A DNA stretch of 42,883 bases from Gemmatimonadales bacterium UBA7835. GTDB taxonomy: Bacteria > Gemmatimonadota > Gemmatimonadetes > Longimicrobiales > Gaopeijiaceae. The notes under the pieces were generated by a model. It searched no databases, was not told where the DNA came from, and was given only the letters and a program-made list of their open reading frames with translations. The translations under genes were made by a program, and so were the position numbers. Location: positions 5,712-48,594 of the forward strand of contig DLTN01000048.1 of NCBI GenBank assembly GCA_002500925.1, read 5' to 3'. Below, one piece after another: positions 17,490 to 25,740 of this stretch (positions are counted from its first letter, which is position 1; every line of letters begins with the position of its first letter).

Positions 17490-18323
17490 TCACACTCTCC
17501 GTCGAAGCCGCCACGAACGCGACGGCATCGGTTCAAACGCAACACCATCGACTGCACGGCGATAGGGAGTGACCTCAACGTCATCCTCGCCGAAGCGAAG
17601 AACGCTAAGGCTGTTCCAGCCATCCTCTGACCCACGACCACGCAAGGACGTTGTCGTCCCGCACGCGAGGATCGGTAATGGAGGATCTTGCGGCGGACAC
17701 TCCGGAATCTCCTCAGAGACCTTCATGAAGGTTTCATGAACGTGACCGCCAAGGATCAAGTCCACCCCCATATCACCGAAAGCACGGGCCAAGTAGGCAG
17801 CACGGGGAAGTGGCCGGCCCGCGTCCTTGCTGGGTGCAGGTACAAAGTTGTGATGAACGACAAGAAGACGGAGAGCATCCCGTTCGCCGGTCTCGAAAGC
17901 TTGACGAGCGAAATCGACCTGACAGTCGTCGACACGCCCATTGACGATAGCACGGAGCGGAGCAGCAGAATTCAACGAGACGATGATGGCCCCGTCGACC
18001 ATAGTAACTGTATCTAGCGCTCGCTCTCCGGCAAAGCTTCTCCAATTCCCGAAGGGATCGAACAGACGTTCCCAAAATCGGTAAAGAGGGACGTCATGGT
18101 TACCGGGTGTCACAACAACAGGCCTTGCACCAAACCCGTCGATAATCGAACGGGCTGTAACGAACTCTCTCTTCTTCGCACGTTGTGTCAGGTCACCTGA
18201 GACTATTACTACGTCTGGGTCTATATCCTCTGCCAATTCCAGAAGTGCTTCCGCAGCTTCCGGCAGATACGGCTTCCCGCACTGGAAGTCCGAAGTATGC
18301 AGTACGGTCAACCGGTCAGACAT
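17490..18323 (-). CDS. Calcineurin-like metallophosphoesterase
   Basis: 277-residue phosphoesterase of the Icc/CpdA type. The metal-site motifs are present in order: SDFQ (11-14), GDLTQ (43-47), GNHD (74-77), VVHHN (about 155-159) and GGHVH (192-196). The first motif is normally D-x-H; here it is Asp12-Phe-Gln14, so one usual metal ligand is Gln. No signal peptide is seen, so it is likely cytoplasmic. The substrate (cyclic nucleotide, nucleotide or lipid phosphate) cannot be told from sequence. It starts right after lgt (TGATATG) and stops just before the Omp85 gene, so it belongs to an envelope-gene run. Confidence 0.88.
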   Translation of the reverse strand: MSDRLTVLHTSDFQCGKPYLPEAAEALLELAEDIDPDVVIVSGDLTQRAKKREFVTARSIIDGFGARPVVVTPGNHDVPLYRFWERLFDPFGNWRSFAGERALDTVTMVDGAIIVSLNSAAPLRAIVNGRVDDCQVDFARQAFETGERDALRLLVVHHNFVPAPSKDAGRPLPRAAYLARAFGDMGVDLILGGHVHETFMKVSEEIPECPPQDPPLPILACGTTTSLRGRGSEDGWNSLSVLRFGEDDVEVTPYRRAVDGVAFEPMPSRSWRLRRRV

Positions 18324-18324
18324 A

Positions 18325-19167
18325 TCAGGTCGGCTCCGGGGCCGCCCGCGTCTTCAAAACCCCCCAGACTCCGACCGCAACGATCGCGAGGCTGATTATC
18401 TGAGCGACAGTCAGGACACCAAAGAAGCGGTCGTCCTTGGCCCGCAGAAACTCAACCAGAAACCGTTCGACGCCCGCGCAACCCAGCCAGAGCATGAAGA
18501 GCCACCCCTTTTGATGTCCGTGTTCACGGATTCGCCAGAGAATGAAGAAGATCAGAGTGCTCATGCCGACCTCGTAGAGCTGGGTCGGGTGAACCGGGAC
18601 AACATTTCCGTATTCCTCTATGAGAGCGGGGTCTACGGTGATACCGAACATTTGCTCAATATTCTGCACGGTAGTCGCCGGTGCGCCCTGTGGGAAACGG
18701 ACTCCGAGGAAAGAGTCGGTTGGTAGGCCCCAGTCGTCACCAACGAGAAAGCACCCAATACGCCCGACGGCGTACGCCAAGGCCAACGCAGGCGCAATGA
18801 GGTCAGCCATGACCGGCACCGAAAGTCCCTGGCGACGGATCTCCCTTATAACCAACGCCGTAGCGAGCAGAAATCCGCCGTACCACACCAGTCCGCCGCG
18901 AGAAAAAACCATCCTTATTGGGTCTTCGATCAGACTGGGGAAATTCAGAAGCAGATAGTACACCTTCGCTCCTAGGATTCCTCCAATGACCGCCATGAAG
19001 ACGAAGTCCCAAGCCTTATCGGGGTCCTCGTTGACCCGCTGAAGCTCAGCTCGCAAAACGTAACCCGCCGTAAGGAAAGCAAGTAACATGAACACCCCGA
19101 ATGAGGTTATGGGCTGCCCCCCAAGAAAGGGGACCCATTGGGGCATTTGGAAGAAAACCGGATACAT
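18325..19167 (-). CDS. lgt: Lgt, prolipoprotein diacylglyceryl transferase
   Basis: Inner-membrane enzyme that transfers diacylglyceryl from phosphatidylglycerol to the lipobox cysteine, the first step of lipoprotein maturation. The 280-residue protein has about seven hydrophobic segments. GGLVWYGG (91-98), GRIGCFLVGDDWG (135-147) and HPTQLYE (193-199) are the family landmarks. Within the signature the common Asn of GRxGNF is Cys139. Its substrates are plentiful in this window (NagZ, NamZ, the DUF4856 protein, the 71-residue lipoprotein). It lies 7 nt after tsaD. Confidence 0.96.
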   Translation of the reverse strand: MYPVFFQMPQWVPFLGGQPITSFGVFMLLAFLTAGYVLRAELQRVNEDPDKAWDFVFMAVIGGILGAKVYYLLLNFPSLIEDPIRMVFSRGGLVWYGGFLLATALVIREIRRQGLSVPVMADLIAPALALAYAVGRIGCFLVGDDWGLPTDSFLGVRFPQGAPATTVQNIEQMFGITVDPALIEEYGNVVPVHPTQLYEVGMSTLIFFILWRIREHGHQKGWLFMLWLGCAGVERFLVEFLRAKDDRFFGVLTVAQIISLAIVAVGVWGVLKTRAAPEPT

Positions 19168-19174
19168 ATGCCGT

Positions 19175-20269
19175 CTAAGTTTTGGGGAGGGTTATTCCGC
19201 GGGAGCCGTCCCGAAGACCAGGGAAATCTAGAGACGCCCATGCATTCTGATCCAAGGGGGCGCTCTCTCCTTTCTCGAAACGGAATCGCGCAGCTCTAGC
19301 AATCATCGCCCCGTTGTCGAGAGAGAGCCGCAAAGAAGCATGATGCACAGACCGGGGTCCCGTCTCTGCATCGAGTTCTTGGATCCTTCTTTCCATCTCT
19401 TGGCGCAGATGTACGTTCGCACTGACACCTCCCCCGAGGACTACCCGCCCGCATCCTGTTTCACGCATGGCCCTAAGTGTCTTGGAAACCAGTACGTCAA
19501 CCGCTGCATCTTGGAAGGCCGCTGCCACGTGTCGGGCCTCATCTGACAGGGAGTCGCCCAACTTCGTCGTCAAGTCGATGACCGCAGTTTTTAAGCCACT
19601 GAAAGAGAAGTCGTAGAACGCCGGATCTTCGACAGTCTGGTTCCGACGCAGCATCGGCCTTGGCAGCCGGTGCCTCTCCGGGTCACCGTCCTCTGCAATC
19701 CGCTGGACCGCAGGGCCACCGGGATACGGAAGACCAAGAAGCTTGGCAACCTTGTCAAACGCCTCGCCTGCCGCGTCATCCCTGGTTTTTCCTAGAAGCT
19801 CGTATTCACCCCAGGCCGTCACGTACAACAACAGCGTATGCCCACCCGAGACCAAAAGAGCGATAAAAGGGGGCTCAGCCTGTGGGTCCTCAAGCACGGG
19901 GCCAAAAAGGTGTCCCTCCATATGATGGACAGCGACCCACGGTCGATCGAGAGCCCATGCTACCGCCTTCGTCCAGCATACTCCCACCAAAAGTGCACCA
20001 ATCAGGCCAGGGCCAGTCGTCACACCGAACACATCGACGTCCTCAAGCGCAACCCCGGCTCTTTCTAGGGCCTCGTTGACCACGCTATCGACCTTCTGAA
20101 GATGAGCTCTCGCAGCCAGCTCGGGGACAACACCGCCGTATACCTCATGAACGTCCTGCGAGAGAATGACATGTCCGAGAATCCGGTTATCACCGTCAAG
20201 CACCGCCGCCGCCGTCTCATCGCAGGAAGTCTCGAGACCGAGCACAAGCGGTCTGCTAAGGAGGCTCAC
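19175..20269 (-). CDS. tsaD: TsaD, tRNA N6-threonylcarbamoyladenosine transferase
   Basis: Catalytic subunit that transfers threonylcarbamoyl to A37 of ANN-decoding tRNAs, working with TsaB and TsaE, which are not in this window. The 364-residue ASKHA-fold protein has LGLETSCDET near the N-terminus, the metal-binding HHMEGH around 115-120, SGGHTLLLY, and DDAAGEAFDKVAKLLGL. The start is a GTG that overlaps the upstream ybbR-type stop as GTGA, so translation is probably coupled. Confidence 0.97.
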   Translation of the reverse strand: MSLLSRPLVLGLETSCDETAAAVLDGDNRILGHVILSQDVHEVYGGVVPELAARAHLQKVDSVVNEALERAGVALEDVDVFGVTTGPGLIGALLVGVCWTKAVAWALDRPWVAVHHMEGHLFGPVLEDPQAEPPFIALLVSGGHTLLLYVTAWGEYELLGKTRDDAAGEAFDKVAKLLGLPYPGGPAVQRIAEDGDPERHRLPRPMLRRNQTVEDPAFYDFSFSGLKTAVIDLTTKLGDSLSDEARHVAAAFQDAAVDVLVSKTLRAMRETGCGRVVLGGGVSANVHLRQEMERRIQELDAETGPRSVHHASLRLSLDNGAMIARAARFRFEKGESAPLDQNAWASLDFPGLRDGSRGITLPKT

Positions 20270-21243
20270 TGAGAACCACCGGTGAGTTCGGCTCGATCCA
20301 GCACCCTGCGCACAGTAATTCGTTCGTTACCCGGAACCACCGTAACGAGACTTGGAACGCCTTCGATACGGACCGATACGACCCTCTCCTCGCCTGGGGT
20401 CAATCCCTGGAGATACTCGGTCGGAACCCACGCGAGAAGGCGCTCCGGAACGAGTGAGGTCACCAGCGTACGTGCTCCGGCTAATCGCACCTGAATGATA
20501 GCCGGACTAACGATCAGCTCAGGCTCACCTGGATTAGCTATGGCCTGAACCGAAATCCCATCTAAGACACGCTCTACCCGATCTTCTAAACGCACACCCA
20601 GGGTCGCCGTCATCGGCACTACTGAAGTACCAAGAAGCCCTATCGTGTCTACAGCAACGGTATAAACTCCCGACCTAGCTACATCAGACCAGTCGAGGGC
20701 CACGAGTCTCAAGGAGTCGATGTTCATGACCGAACTTCGCGGACCCCGGACACGAATAACCCTCGGATTGACCTCAATCGGAGCAGAGAGAGCCAACTGG
20801 TCATGGACACGACCCACGAATCGGGTTGCAACAGGAATCAGTCGGGTCTGCGCCTGCTCAAGTGAGACGCGGATCGCAGAGGGAACCATCGATTCCACAA
20901 TGAGGCCGGTCGACTCACCCAGGTCTACCCATTCCCTACGAAGCGAGATGACCGTATCACGCGACCCGACCGACGCCACCGGAACACGAATACTCATTCC
21001 CTCTCGTGCCAGGCGGATAATATCCCGTGCGGTACCACCAAGACGAACGTCTATTTGGGAAGGACTGGGGACTGCAGAAGTAGTCCATGCTGTATCGGCT
21101 ACATGAACCGAAACGGGTACAGCAGTGAACGTCTCTCGATTCGACGGCTCCGTCTGGACTAACGCCCATAGGAATATGGAGAGCGCCAGGGCGGACAGCT
21201 TCAGCAGTCCGTTGTGCACCAGCGCCTGTTTCGAAGTAACCAA
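20266..21243 (-). CDS. YbbR-domain protein (CdaR-like)
   Basis: 325-residue protein with a short cytoplasmic start, one transmembrane helix (about 13-30, LLKLSALALSIFLWALVQ) and an extracytoplasmic part with YbbR repeats. The LSALALSIFLWALV segment followed by a Glu/Pro-rich stretch is typical of YbbR proteins. In Firmicutes the YbbR protein CdaR regulates the c-di-AMP synthase CdaA and is encoded beside it. Here there is no cdaA neighbour; the gene sits between a TlpA-like gene and tsaD, so the CdaR role is uncertain. Confidence 0.8.
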   Translation of the reverse strand: MVTSKQALVHNGLLKLSALALSIFLWALVQTEPSNRETFTAVPVSVHVADTAWTTSAVPSPSQIDVRLGGTARDIIRLAREGMSIRVPVASVGSRDTVISLRREWVDLGESTGLIVESMVPSAIRVSLEQAQTRLIPVATRFVGRVHDQLALSAPIEVNPRVIRVRGPRSSVMNIDSLRLVALDWSDVARSGVYTVAVDTIGLLGTSVVPMTATLGVRLEDRVERVLDGISVQAIANPGEPELIVSPAIIQVRLAGARTLVTSLVPERLLAWVPTEYLQGLTPGEERVVSVRIEGVPSLVTVVPGNERITVRRVLDRAELTGGSQ

Positions 21244-21252
21244 AACGTCGCC

Positions 21253-21816
21253 TCAGTCTGAGACTAGGAGCCTACGAATAAGCTCCACATTCTCAGACGC
21301 GTTCCAGTCGGTTTCCCCGGCGACCTTCTTGTAAATGACCCCATCCTTACCTATCACGAAACTCTCCGGAACCCCCGTTGTCTGATAGATCTGTTGAATG
21401 TCGCCACTCGGATTCTGCAAGATTGGGAATGTCAGCCCCAACTGCTCGGCAAACGCAGCTAAGTCCCCTCCCTCACGACCAAAAAGATCGAATTGTCCTG
21501 CCGGCGCGTCGATACTCACTGCAAGGATCTCGAAATCCTCACCGGTGAAACGATCATACAGGCGCTGCATGGAGGGCATCTCGGTAAGACACGGTCCGCA
21601 CCAGGTAGCCCACACGTTGACTAGCAAGACATCCTTTCCTAGAAAATCTGAAAGGCTGACCTCCGAGCCATCCATGGCAAGCATAGTGAACTCCGGTGCC
21701 TCGCTACCCGTGATCACAGGCCGATAGTTCTCACGACCCACCCACGCGGCCAGAACTGTCGCCACGAAGGCTGCGATAGCCCAAAAATAGGGTGATCTGA
21801 CCAAGAAACGCTTCAT
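21253..21816 (-). CDS. TlpA/ResA-like membrane-anchored thioredoxin
   Basis: 187-residue thiol-disulfide protein. One N-terminal transmembrane anchor (about 9-26) places a thioredoxin-like domain outside the inner membrane. The redox site is WATWCGPC with Cys73 and Cys76, preceded by GSEAPEFTMLAMDG, as in TlpA, ResA and other AhpC/TSA-Redoxin proteins. Likely roles are reduction of apocytochrome or other exported Cys pairs; no cytochrome-maturation genes are nearby. It lies 10 nt before the YbbR gene. Confidence 0.9.
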   Translation of the reverse strand: MKRFLVRSPYFWAIAAFVATVLAAWVGRENYRPVITGSEAPEFTMLAMDGSEVSLSDFLGKDVLLVNVWATWCGPCLTEMPSMQRLYDRFTGEDFEILAVSIDAPAGQFDLFGREGGDLAAFAEQLGLTFPILQNPSGDIQQIYQTTGVPESFVIGKDGVIYKKVAGETDWNASENVELIRRLLVSD

Positions 21817-21875
21817 CTTTAGTGTTTTATGGGTTGAGTCGTCTGCCGTGTTCTGCTCACGTAACGGTTCATCTT

Positions 21876-22763
21876 TTAATCTGCCCCCCCGCGCCGACCC
21901 ACTTTCAGTCGGACCCCACTACCACGCTCAAGTTCACTGGCCGCGGCCGGTTCCTGCTCAACCACAACACCCTGATCTCTACCGAAACGAAATACCTCCT
22001 CGACTTCTATCACGTCGAGGCCCAGCGAATCCAATAAAATCTCTGCCTCCGCCTGCTTAAGACCTAAGACCGCGGGCATGAGCACCGAGGGTGGTCCGGT
22101 GCTCACTATTAGCCTGATCTCGGCCGGAAGCGCCACCATGCTGTCCGGCGGGGGAGACAGCCCTACTACCTGCCCGCGAACCTCCTCGGCTTCGACAGAA
22201 TCGACTTCTACTACAAAGCCGCCTGTCTCAAGCACAACGCGCGCGCTTGCTTGGTCAAGACTTAAGACATCCGGGACTGACCTCATCTGCGGACCTATGC
22301 TCATTGTAACGTAGACCGGCTCATCCGGGCGACTTACCTGCCCGGGTAAAGGAGACTGGCCTAGCAAAACCCCTGCAGCTACGGTCGGGTGCGTGATCGA
22401 GTCAGTCTGTCCAAGTTCAAGTCCTGCCCCAGCCAATCGCTCCTCAGCACTCGCAAGGCCGAGGCCTCGCACGTCAGGAACTTCATAGAGGTCACCCGTT
22501 GGTGGCGGCGCAGGAAAGAAAACCCTGGTAGCCAAGCCGTAACCAGCACACCCTCCCCCTATAACCAACACGACGAAGCCTCCGAAAAGTATTCGGCCAC
22601 TGAGCGCTGCTAGGCCGACGCCTCCTTTAACTCTGCCTCCAGTCCCGTCCCTATCCGACGAGGAACTGTCTCCGACACGCTGTGACTGATCCCGACCCGA
22701 AAACCCGCCCGTTTTGCGTTTTCGGCGCTTTCGGTTCCGTCCCAGTGAGTCTCCTAGCTTCAT
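21876..22763 (-). CDS. PASTA-domain membrane protein without a kinase domain
   Basis: 295 residues: a basic cytoplasmic leader (NRKRRKRK at about 9-16), one transmembrane helix (about 57-80) and three PASTA repeats. The first begins at YEVPDVRGLGLASAEERL, the second at RSVPDVLSLDQASARVVL and the third at VLMPAVLGLKQAEAEILL. PASTA domains bind peptidoglycan or muropeptides in PknB-type kinases and some PBPs, but neither module is present here. The ATG overlaps the rsmB stop as ATGA, so expression is linked to rsmB. It is likely an envelope protein sensing or binding cell wall; the exact role is unknown. Confidence 0.88.
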   Translation of the reverse strand: MKLGDSLGRNRKRRKRKTGGFSGRDQSQRVGDSSSSDRDGTGGRVKGGVGLAALSGRILFGGFVVLVIGGGCAGYGLATRVFFPAPPPTGDLYEVPDVRGLGLASAEERLAGAGLELGQTDSITHPTVAAGVLLGQSPLPGQVSRPDEPVYVTMSIGPQMRSVPDVLSLDQASARVVLETGGFVVEVDSVEAEEVRGQVVGLSPPPDSMVALPAEIRLIVSTGPPSVLMPAVLGLKQAEAEILLDSLGLDVIEVEEVFRFGRDQGVVVEQEPAAASELERGSGVRLKVGRRGGAD

Positions 22764-24070
22764 AGAGCCTTCCTCAGGCGTGCCCCAAAAGAACCATCAT
22801 AGCCAGAACGCCATGGCTCGACACGTAAAAACCCCTCCGAATCAACGAACGCTCCCCCAGGATCTTCATGTGTGAACGCTTCACTCGGTTCAATCACGTA
22901 TTCCGGGTGCCCAGCGAGGAAGTCACTTACACACCTCTCGTTCTCTTCTGGCTCTAAGGTACAGGTCGAGTAGACAAGAATACCTCCCGGGCGGACGACA
23001 TCGGCTGCTGCGTCCAGCATGCTACGTTGGAGCGCCGCCATTTCAGCAATCCCCTCCTCCTTCAACCTCCAGCGGGCGTCAGGGTGTCTAGCTAGAGTGC
23101 CTGTGCCGGTGCACGGGGCATCAACCATTACCACATCTGCCGCCACTAGTGGTAAGCTATTGGCGTCAGCGACGACCAACTCCAATGGCCGCTCAGTGCG
23201 GTGCGCGTTGTCTTTGACCATTCGCATACGTGATTCCGACCGATCAAGTGCAATGATCCGAGCGGCTCGATCCGACAGCGCAAGCGCTTTGCCGCCCGGG
23301 GCCGCACAAAGATCAGCAACAATCGTGCCTGACGAAACATCCGCGTAACGCGCTACAAGATTTGAGGCTGGATCTTGGACAATAGAAATCGGAAGAGCAC
23401 GCAACGCCGAAGCTACTGAACTAGTATCGGCCAGGCGGAGACATGGACTCCACTCCGCTGCTAGCGAGGCCTCAACCCCATCTTCTGCTAAGCGTGCTAA
23501 AGCCTCCTCGCTGTTCATCCCTATGGGGAGAATAGACGTCGGAGGCCGGCTATTGTCATGTTCTAAAAGCCTCCGAACATCAATCACGTCGTAGCGTGAG
23601 AGCCATCGCCGAACAAGCCACTCTGGATGGGAACCCCAAGTCGTTAATGCCAAGAGCGAATCCATGTCTTCCGGTGGCACCGCAGCATCGGCTGCAACCC
23701 TGCGGAGGACGGCATTCACAAAGCCAGTCGGTCGTGCTCCCGCCTCTACCCGTACTTGGTCTACTGTGGCTGACACAGCAGCATAAGCAGGTACCGACTC
23801 CATGTAGTGAATCTGATAGGTGCCGAGACGCAGGAGTTCCAGAACTGCTCCATCGAGTTCTCTGAGTGGCCTAGACACATGTGCCTCAAGCAGCCCATCA
23901 AGTCGTCCTCTGAGGCGGGTCGTTCCCCATGCTAGCTCATGAGCAAATCCACGCTCTCGTGGCTCCAACGAATCGGCTATGTCCGAGAAGGCCCGATGGA
24001 GACGCCTGCCTCGTTCGGCCTCGACCCGAATTGCGTACGCAGCCGCCCGACCGGGCGTGACCCCGGTCAG
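22760..24070 (-). CDS. rsmB: RsmB, 16S rRNA m5C967 methyltransferase (CTG start proposed)
   Basis: SAM-dependent rRNA cytosine-5 methyltransferase with an N-terminal NusB-like domain. SAM motif DLCAAPGGKA is at about 253-262; catalytic Cys residues lie in DAPCTGTG (Cys320) and YSTCTLEPEE (Cys370). The first ordinary start is a TTG at 23968, but it removes the conserved first helix. The frame stays open upstream, encoding GRAAAYAIRVEAERG and LHRAFSD, typical of RsmB, back to a stop 15 nt before a CTG at 24070. No ATG, GTG or TTG lies between. That CTG overlaps the thiG TGA as CTGA and gives 436 residues, the normal length. The start is inferred from this homology pattern. Confidence 0.93.
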   Translation of the reverse strand: MTGVTPGRAAAYAIRVEAERGRRLHRAFSDIADSLEPRERGFAHELAWGTTRLRGRLDGLLEAHVSRPLRELDGAVLELLRLGTYQIHYMESVPAYAAVSATVDQVRVEAGARPTGFVNAVLRRVAADAAVPPEDMDSLLALTTWGSHPEWLVRRWLSRYDVIDVRRLLEHDNSRPPTSILPIGMNSEEALARLAEDGVEASLAAEWSPCLRLADTSSVASALRALPISIVQDPASNLVARYADVSSGTIVADLCAAPGGKALALSDRAARIIALDRSESRMRMVKDNAHRTERPLELVVADANSLPLVAADVVMVDAPCTGTGTLARHPDARWRLKEEGIAEMAALQRSMLDAAADVVRPGGILVYSTCTLEPEENERCVSDFLAGHPEYVIEPSEAFTHEDPGGAFVDSEGFLRVEPWRSGYDGSFGARLRKAL

Positions 24071-24879
24071 TCGAGCATGCCCTCAATCGGCGATGACGGA
24101 ACAGCAATCTCACTCGACGGCATGCGACCCGCCAAGTACGCTAGCCGGCCAGCAACGACTGCGTGCTTCATCGCGTGGGACATTCGAACCGGGTCGTCCG
24201 CGGCCGCTAGCGCAGTGTTCATGAGCACACCGTCCACACCCTGCTCCATCGTCACGCAGGCGTCGGACGCTGTTCCCACACCCGCGTCTACTATTACGGG
24301 CACCTTGAGACGAGCCTTGATCTCTCGAATGAAATAAGGATTCACGACACCAAGCCCACTACCTATCGGGCTTGCGAGCGGCATGACCGCAACGCACCCA
24401 ACGTCTTCGAGCCTTAGGGCGGTGATTAGGTCATCGTTCGTATACGCCATGACCTTGAAGCCTTCGTCTGCAAGAGTCTTTGCAGCTTCGAGTGTCGCGT
24501 GAACATCAGGCAGAAGGGTACGTTCGTCACCAATGACCTCCAGCTTCACGAACTCATTGAAACCAGCCGCTCTAGCTAACCGGGCGTATCGCACAGCGTC
24601 GTCGGCTGTGTAACAGCCCGCGGTATTCGCAAGCAGAAAGAAGTCCTGCGGATCTAGATGATGCAGGATAGCCTCGTCTTTGCTGCGGTCTAGGTCTACC
24701 CGCCTCACCGCGACCGTCACCATCTCTGCTCCTGATGCTCGGATGGCGTCCACCATGATCTGGTTCGACTCATACTTTCCCGTCCCCACAATCAAGCGGG
24801 ACACAAACTTCGTGCCACCAATGTAGAATGGGCCATCTAGGGCTCGGGCATCATCCATTGATGTGTCGGTACTTGTCAT
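24067..24879 (-). CDS. thiG: ThiG, thiazole synthase
   Basis: Condenses deoxyxylulose 5-phosphate, dehydroglycine and the ThiS thiocarboxylate into the thiamin thiazole. It is a (beta/alpha)8 protein of 270 residues from the ATG at 24879. Lys112 in FVKLEVIGD is the expected imine-forming lysine, and late Gly-rich phosphate loops such as GSGLGVVNP and DAGVGTASDA are present. The reading frame extends six codons to a GTG at 24897, inside thiS, but the ATG one base after the thiS stop (TGAAATG) is preferred. thiF, thiO or thiH are not in the window. Confidence 0.97.
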   Translation of the reverse strand: MTSTDTSMDDARALDGPFYIGGTKFVSRLIVGTGKYESNQIMVDAIRASGAEMVTVAVRRVDLDRSKDEAILHHLDPQDFFLLANTAGCYTADDAVRYARLARAAGFNEFVKLEVIGDERTLLPDVHATLEAAKTLADEGFKVMAYTNDDLITALRLEDVGCVAVMPLASPIGSGLGVVNPYFIREIKARLKVPVIVDAGVGTASDACVTMEQGVDGVLMNTALAAADDPVRMSHAMKHAVVAGRLAYLAGRMPSSEIAVPSSPIEGMLD

Positions 24880-24880
24880 T

Positions 24881-25099
24881 TCAACCCCCACCCACAAAGT
24901 GGACGAGCTCGATCATATCGTCTTGAACCACCTTAATCGCATCATAGTTCTCTCGATCAAGAATTTCTCTGTTCAACTCCACAACCACCATGCCCGGGTG
25001 AAGCTCAAGAGCTTCGAGCAGAGTCGTCACCGTATGCCCCGCCCCGAAAGACTGGCGCTTTCCGTTGAGCTGAATGTCGATGCTCGTATCTGGGGTCAT
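24881..25099 (-). CDS. thiS: ThiS, sulfur carrier protein
   Basis: Ubiquitin-fold sulfur carrier of 72 residues. The sequence opens IDIQLNGKRQSF and ends VHFVGGG; the terminal Gly-Gly is adenylated and converted to a thiocarboxylate that feeds ThiG. The ATG at 25099 shares one base with the upstream stop (TGATG). A longer open frame to 25201 lies inside the upstream gene and would add non-homologous sequence, so the short form is chosen. Confidence 0.94.
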   Translation of the reverse strand: MTPDTSIDIQLNGKRQSFGAGHTVTTLLEALELHPGMVVVELNREILDRENYDAIKVVQDDMIELVHFVGGG

Positions 25100-25740
25100 C
25101 AGGGCTCTCCGGTGTCCGCTTGAAGCATAGAAATGTACTCGCTCGAAGCCTGAGACGGAGACTCTGCGCCCCATACGCCGGACATGACAGCGACACCCCA
25201 AGCACCCGAAGCTAGCACGCCCGGGACCCTTTCAATCATGATGCCACCGATGGCAATCACTGGGACGTAATCGGCCAAAACAACAAGCTCTTTTAATGTG
25301 TGAAGCCCGAGACCTGGTCGCTCTGGGTGAGACGCTGTCTCAAATATGTTACCCAGTATAATCCAAGAAGCGTCCACCTCACGAGCCGCAGACACCTCAA
25401 CTGCATCGTGGCACGATGCACCAATCGTGGATAAGGGGACCAATGTCCGTGTCTCACTCACAGACAGTGACCGACGTCCCAGATGAACGGCGTTCAGTCC
25501 AACCGCCATCGCAACGTCGATGCGATCGTTTACAATCAGATGCGCCCCGCTCGCCTCGGCAACAGCCTTCAAGTGCAAAGCAAGATCATATAAATGATGA
25601 CCACTAGTTGCCGGACCACGCAGGTGTAAACACACTGCGGCGCCACCTTCTTCAAGGACCTCAGTCGCTCGACTGACGAAGCTTGGATCGCTTAAGACAT
25701 GGTCGTCAGTGACAACGTGAAATCTCGGAACTAAACTCAC
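25099..25740 (-). CDS. ThiE/TenI-family protein, closer to TenI (thiazole tautomerase)
   Basis: 213-residue TIM-barrel protein starting at a GTG (GTGA overlap with fmt). It belongs to the thiamin-phosphate synthase/TenI superfamily. The ThiE signature VQxREK is replaced by LHLRGP, so the usual Gln and Lys are missing. The ThiE GPIYPTxTK-type loop is GNIFETASHPERPG, and the end reads GVAVMSGVWG. These features look more like Bacillus TenI (IHIRER, GHVFET, IAVMSGIF). TenI aromatises the ThiG product, fitting a place next to thiS and thiG. The TenI catalytic His in GHVFET is Asn here, so activity as tautomerase is not certain. Confidence 0.85.
   Translation of the reverse strand: MSLVPRFHVVTDDHVLSDPSFVSRATEVLEEGGAAVCLHLRGPATSGHHLYDLALHLKAVAEASGAHLIVNDRIDVAMAVGLNAVHLGRRSLSVSETRTLVPLSTIGASCHDAVEVSAAREVDASWIILGNIFETASHPERPGLGLHTLKELVVLADYVPVIAIGGIMIERVPGVLASGAWGVAVMSGVWGAESPSQASSEYISMLQADTGEP

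Noticed and set aside
24881..25201. Longer ThiS of 106 residues
   Set aside because: The extra N-terminus lies within the upstream gene and is unlike any ThiS; the ATG at 25099 in a TGATG junction gives the family length.
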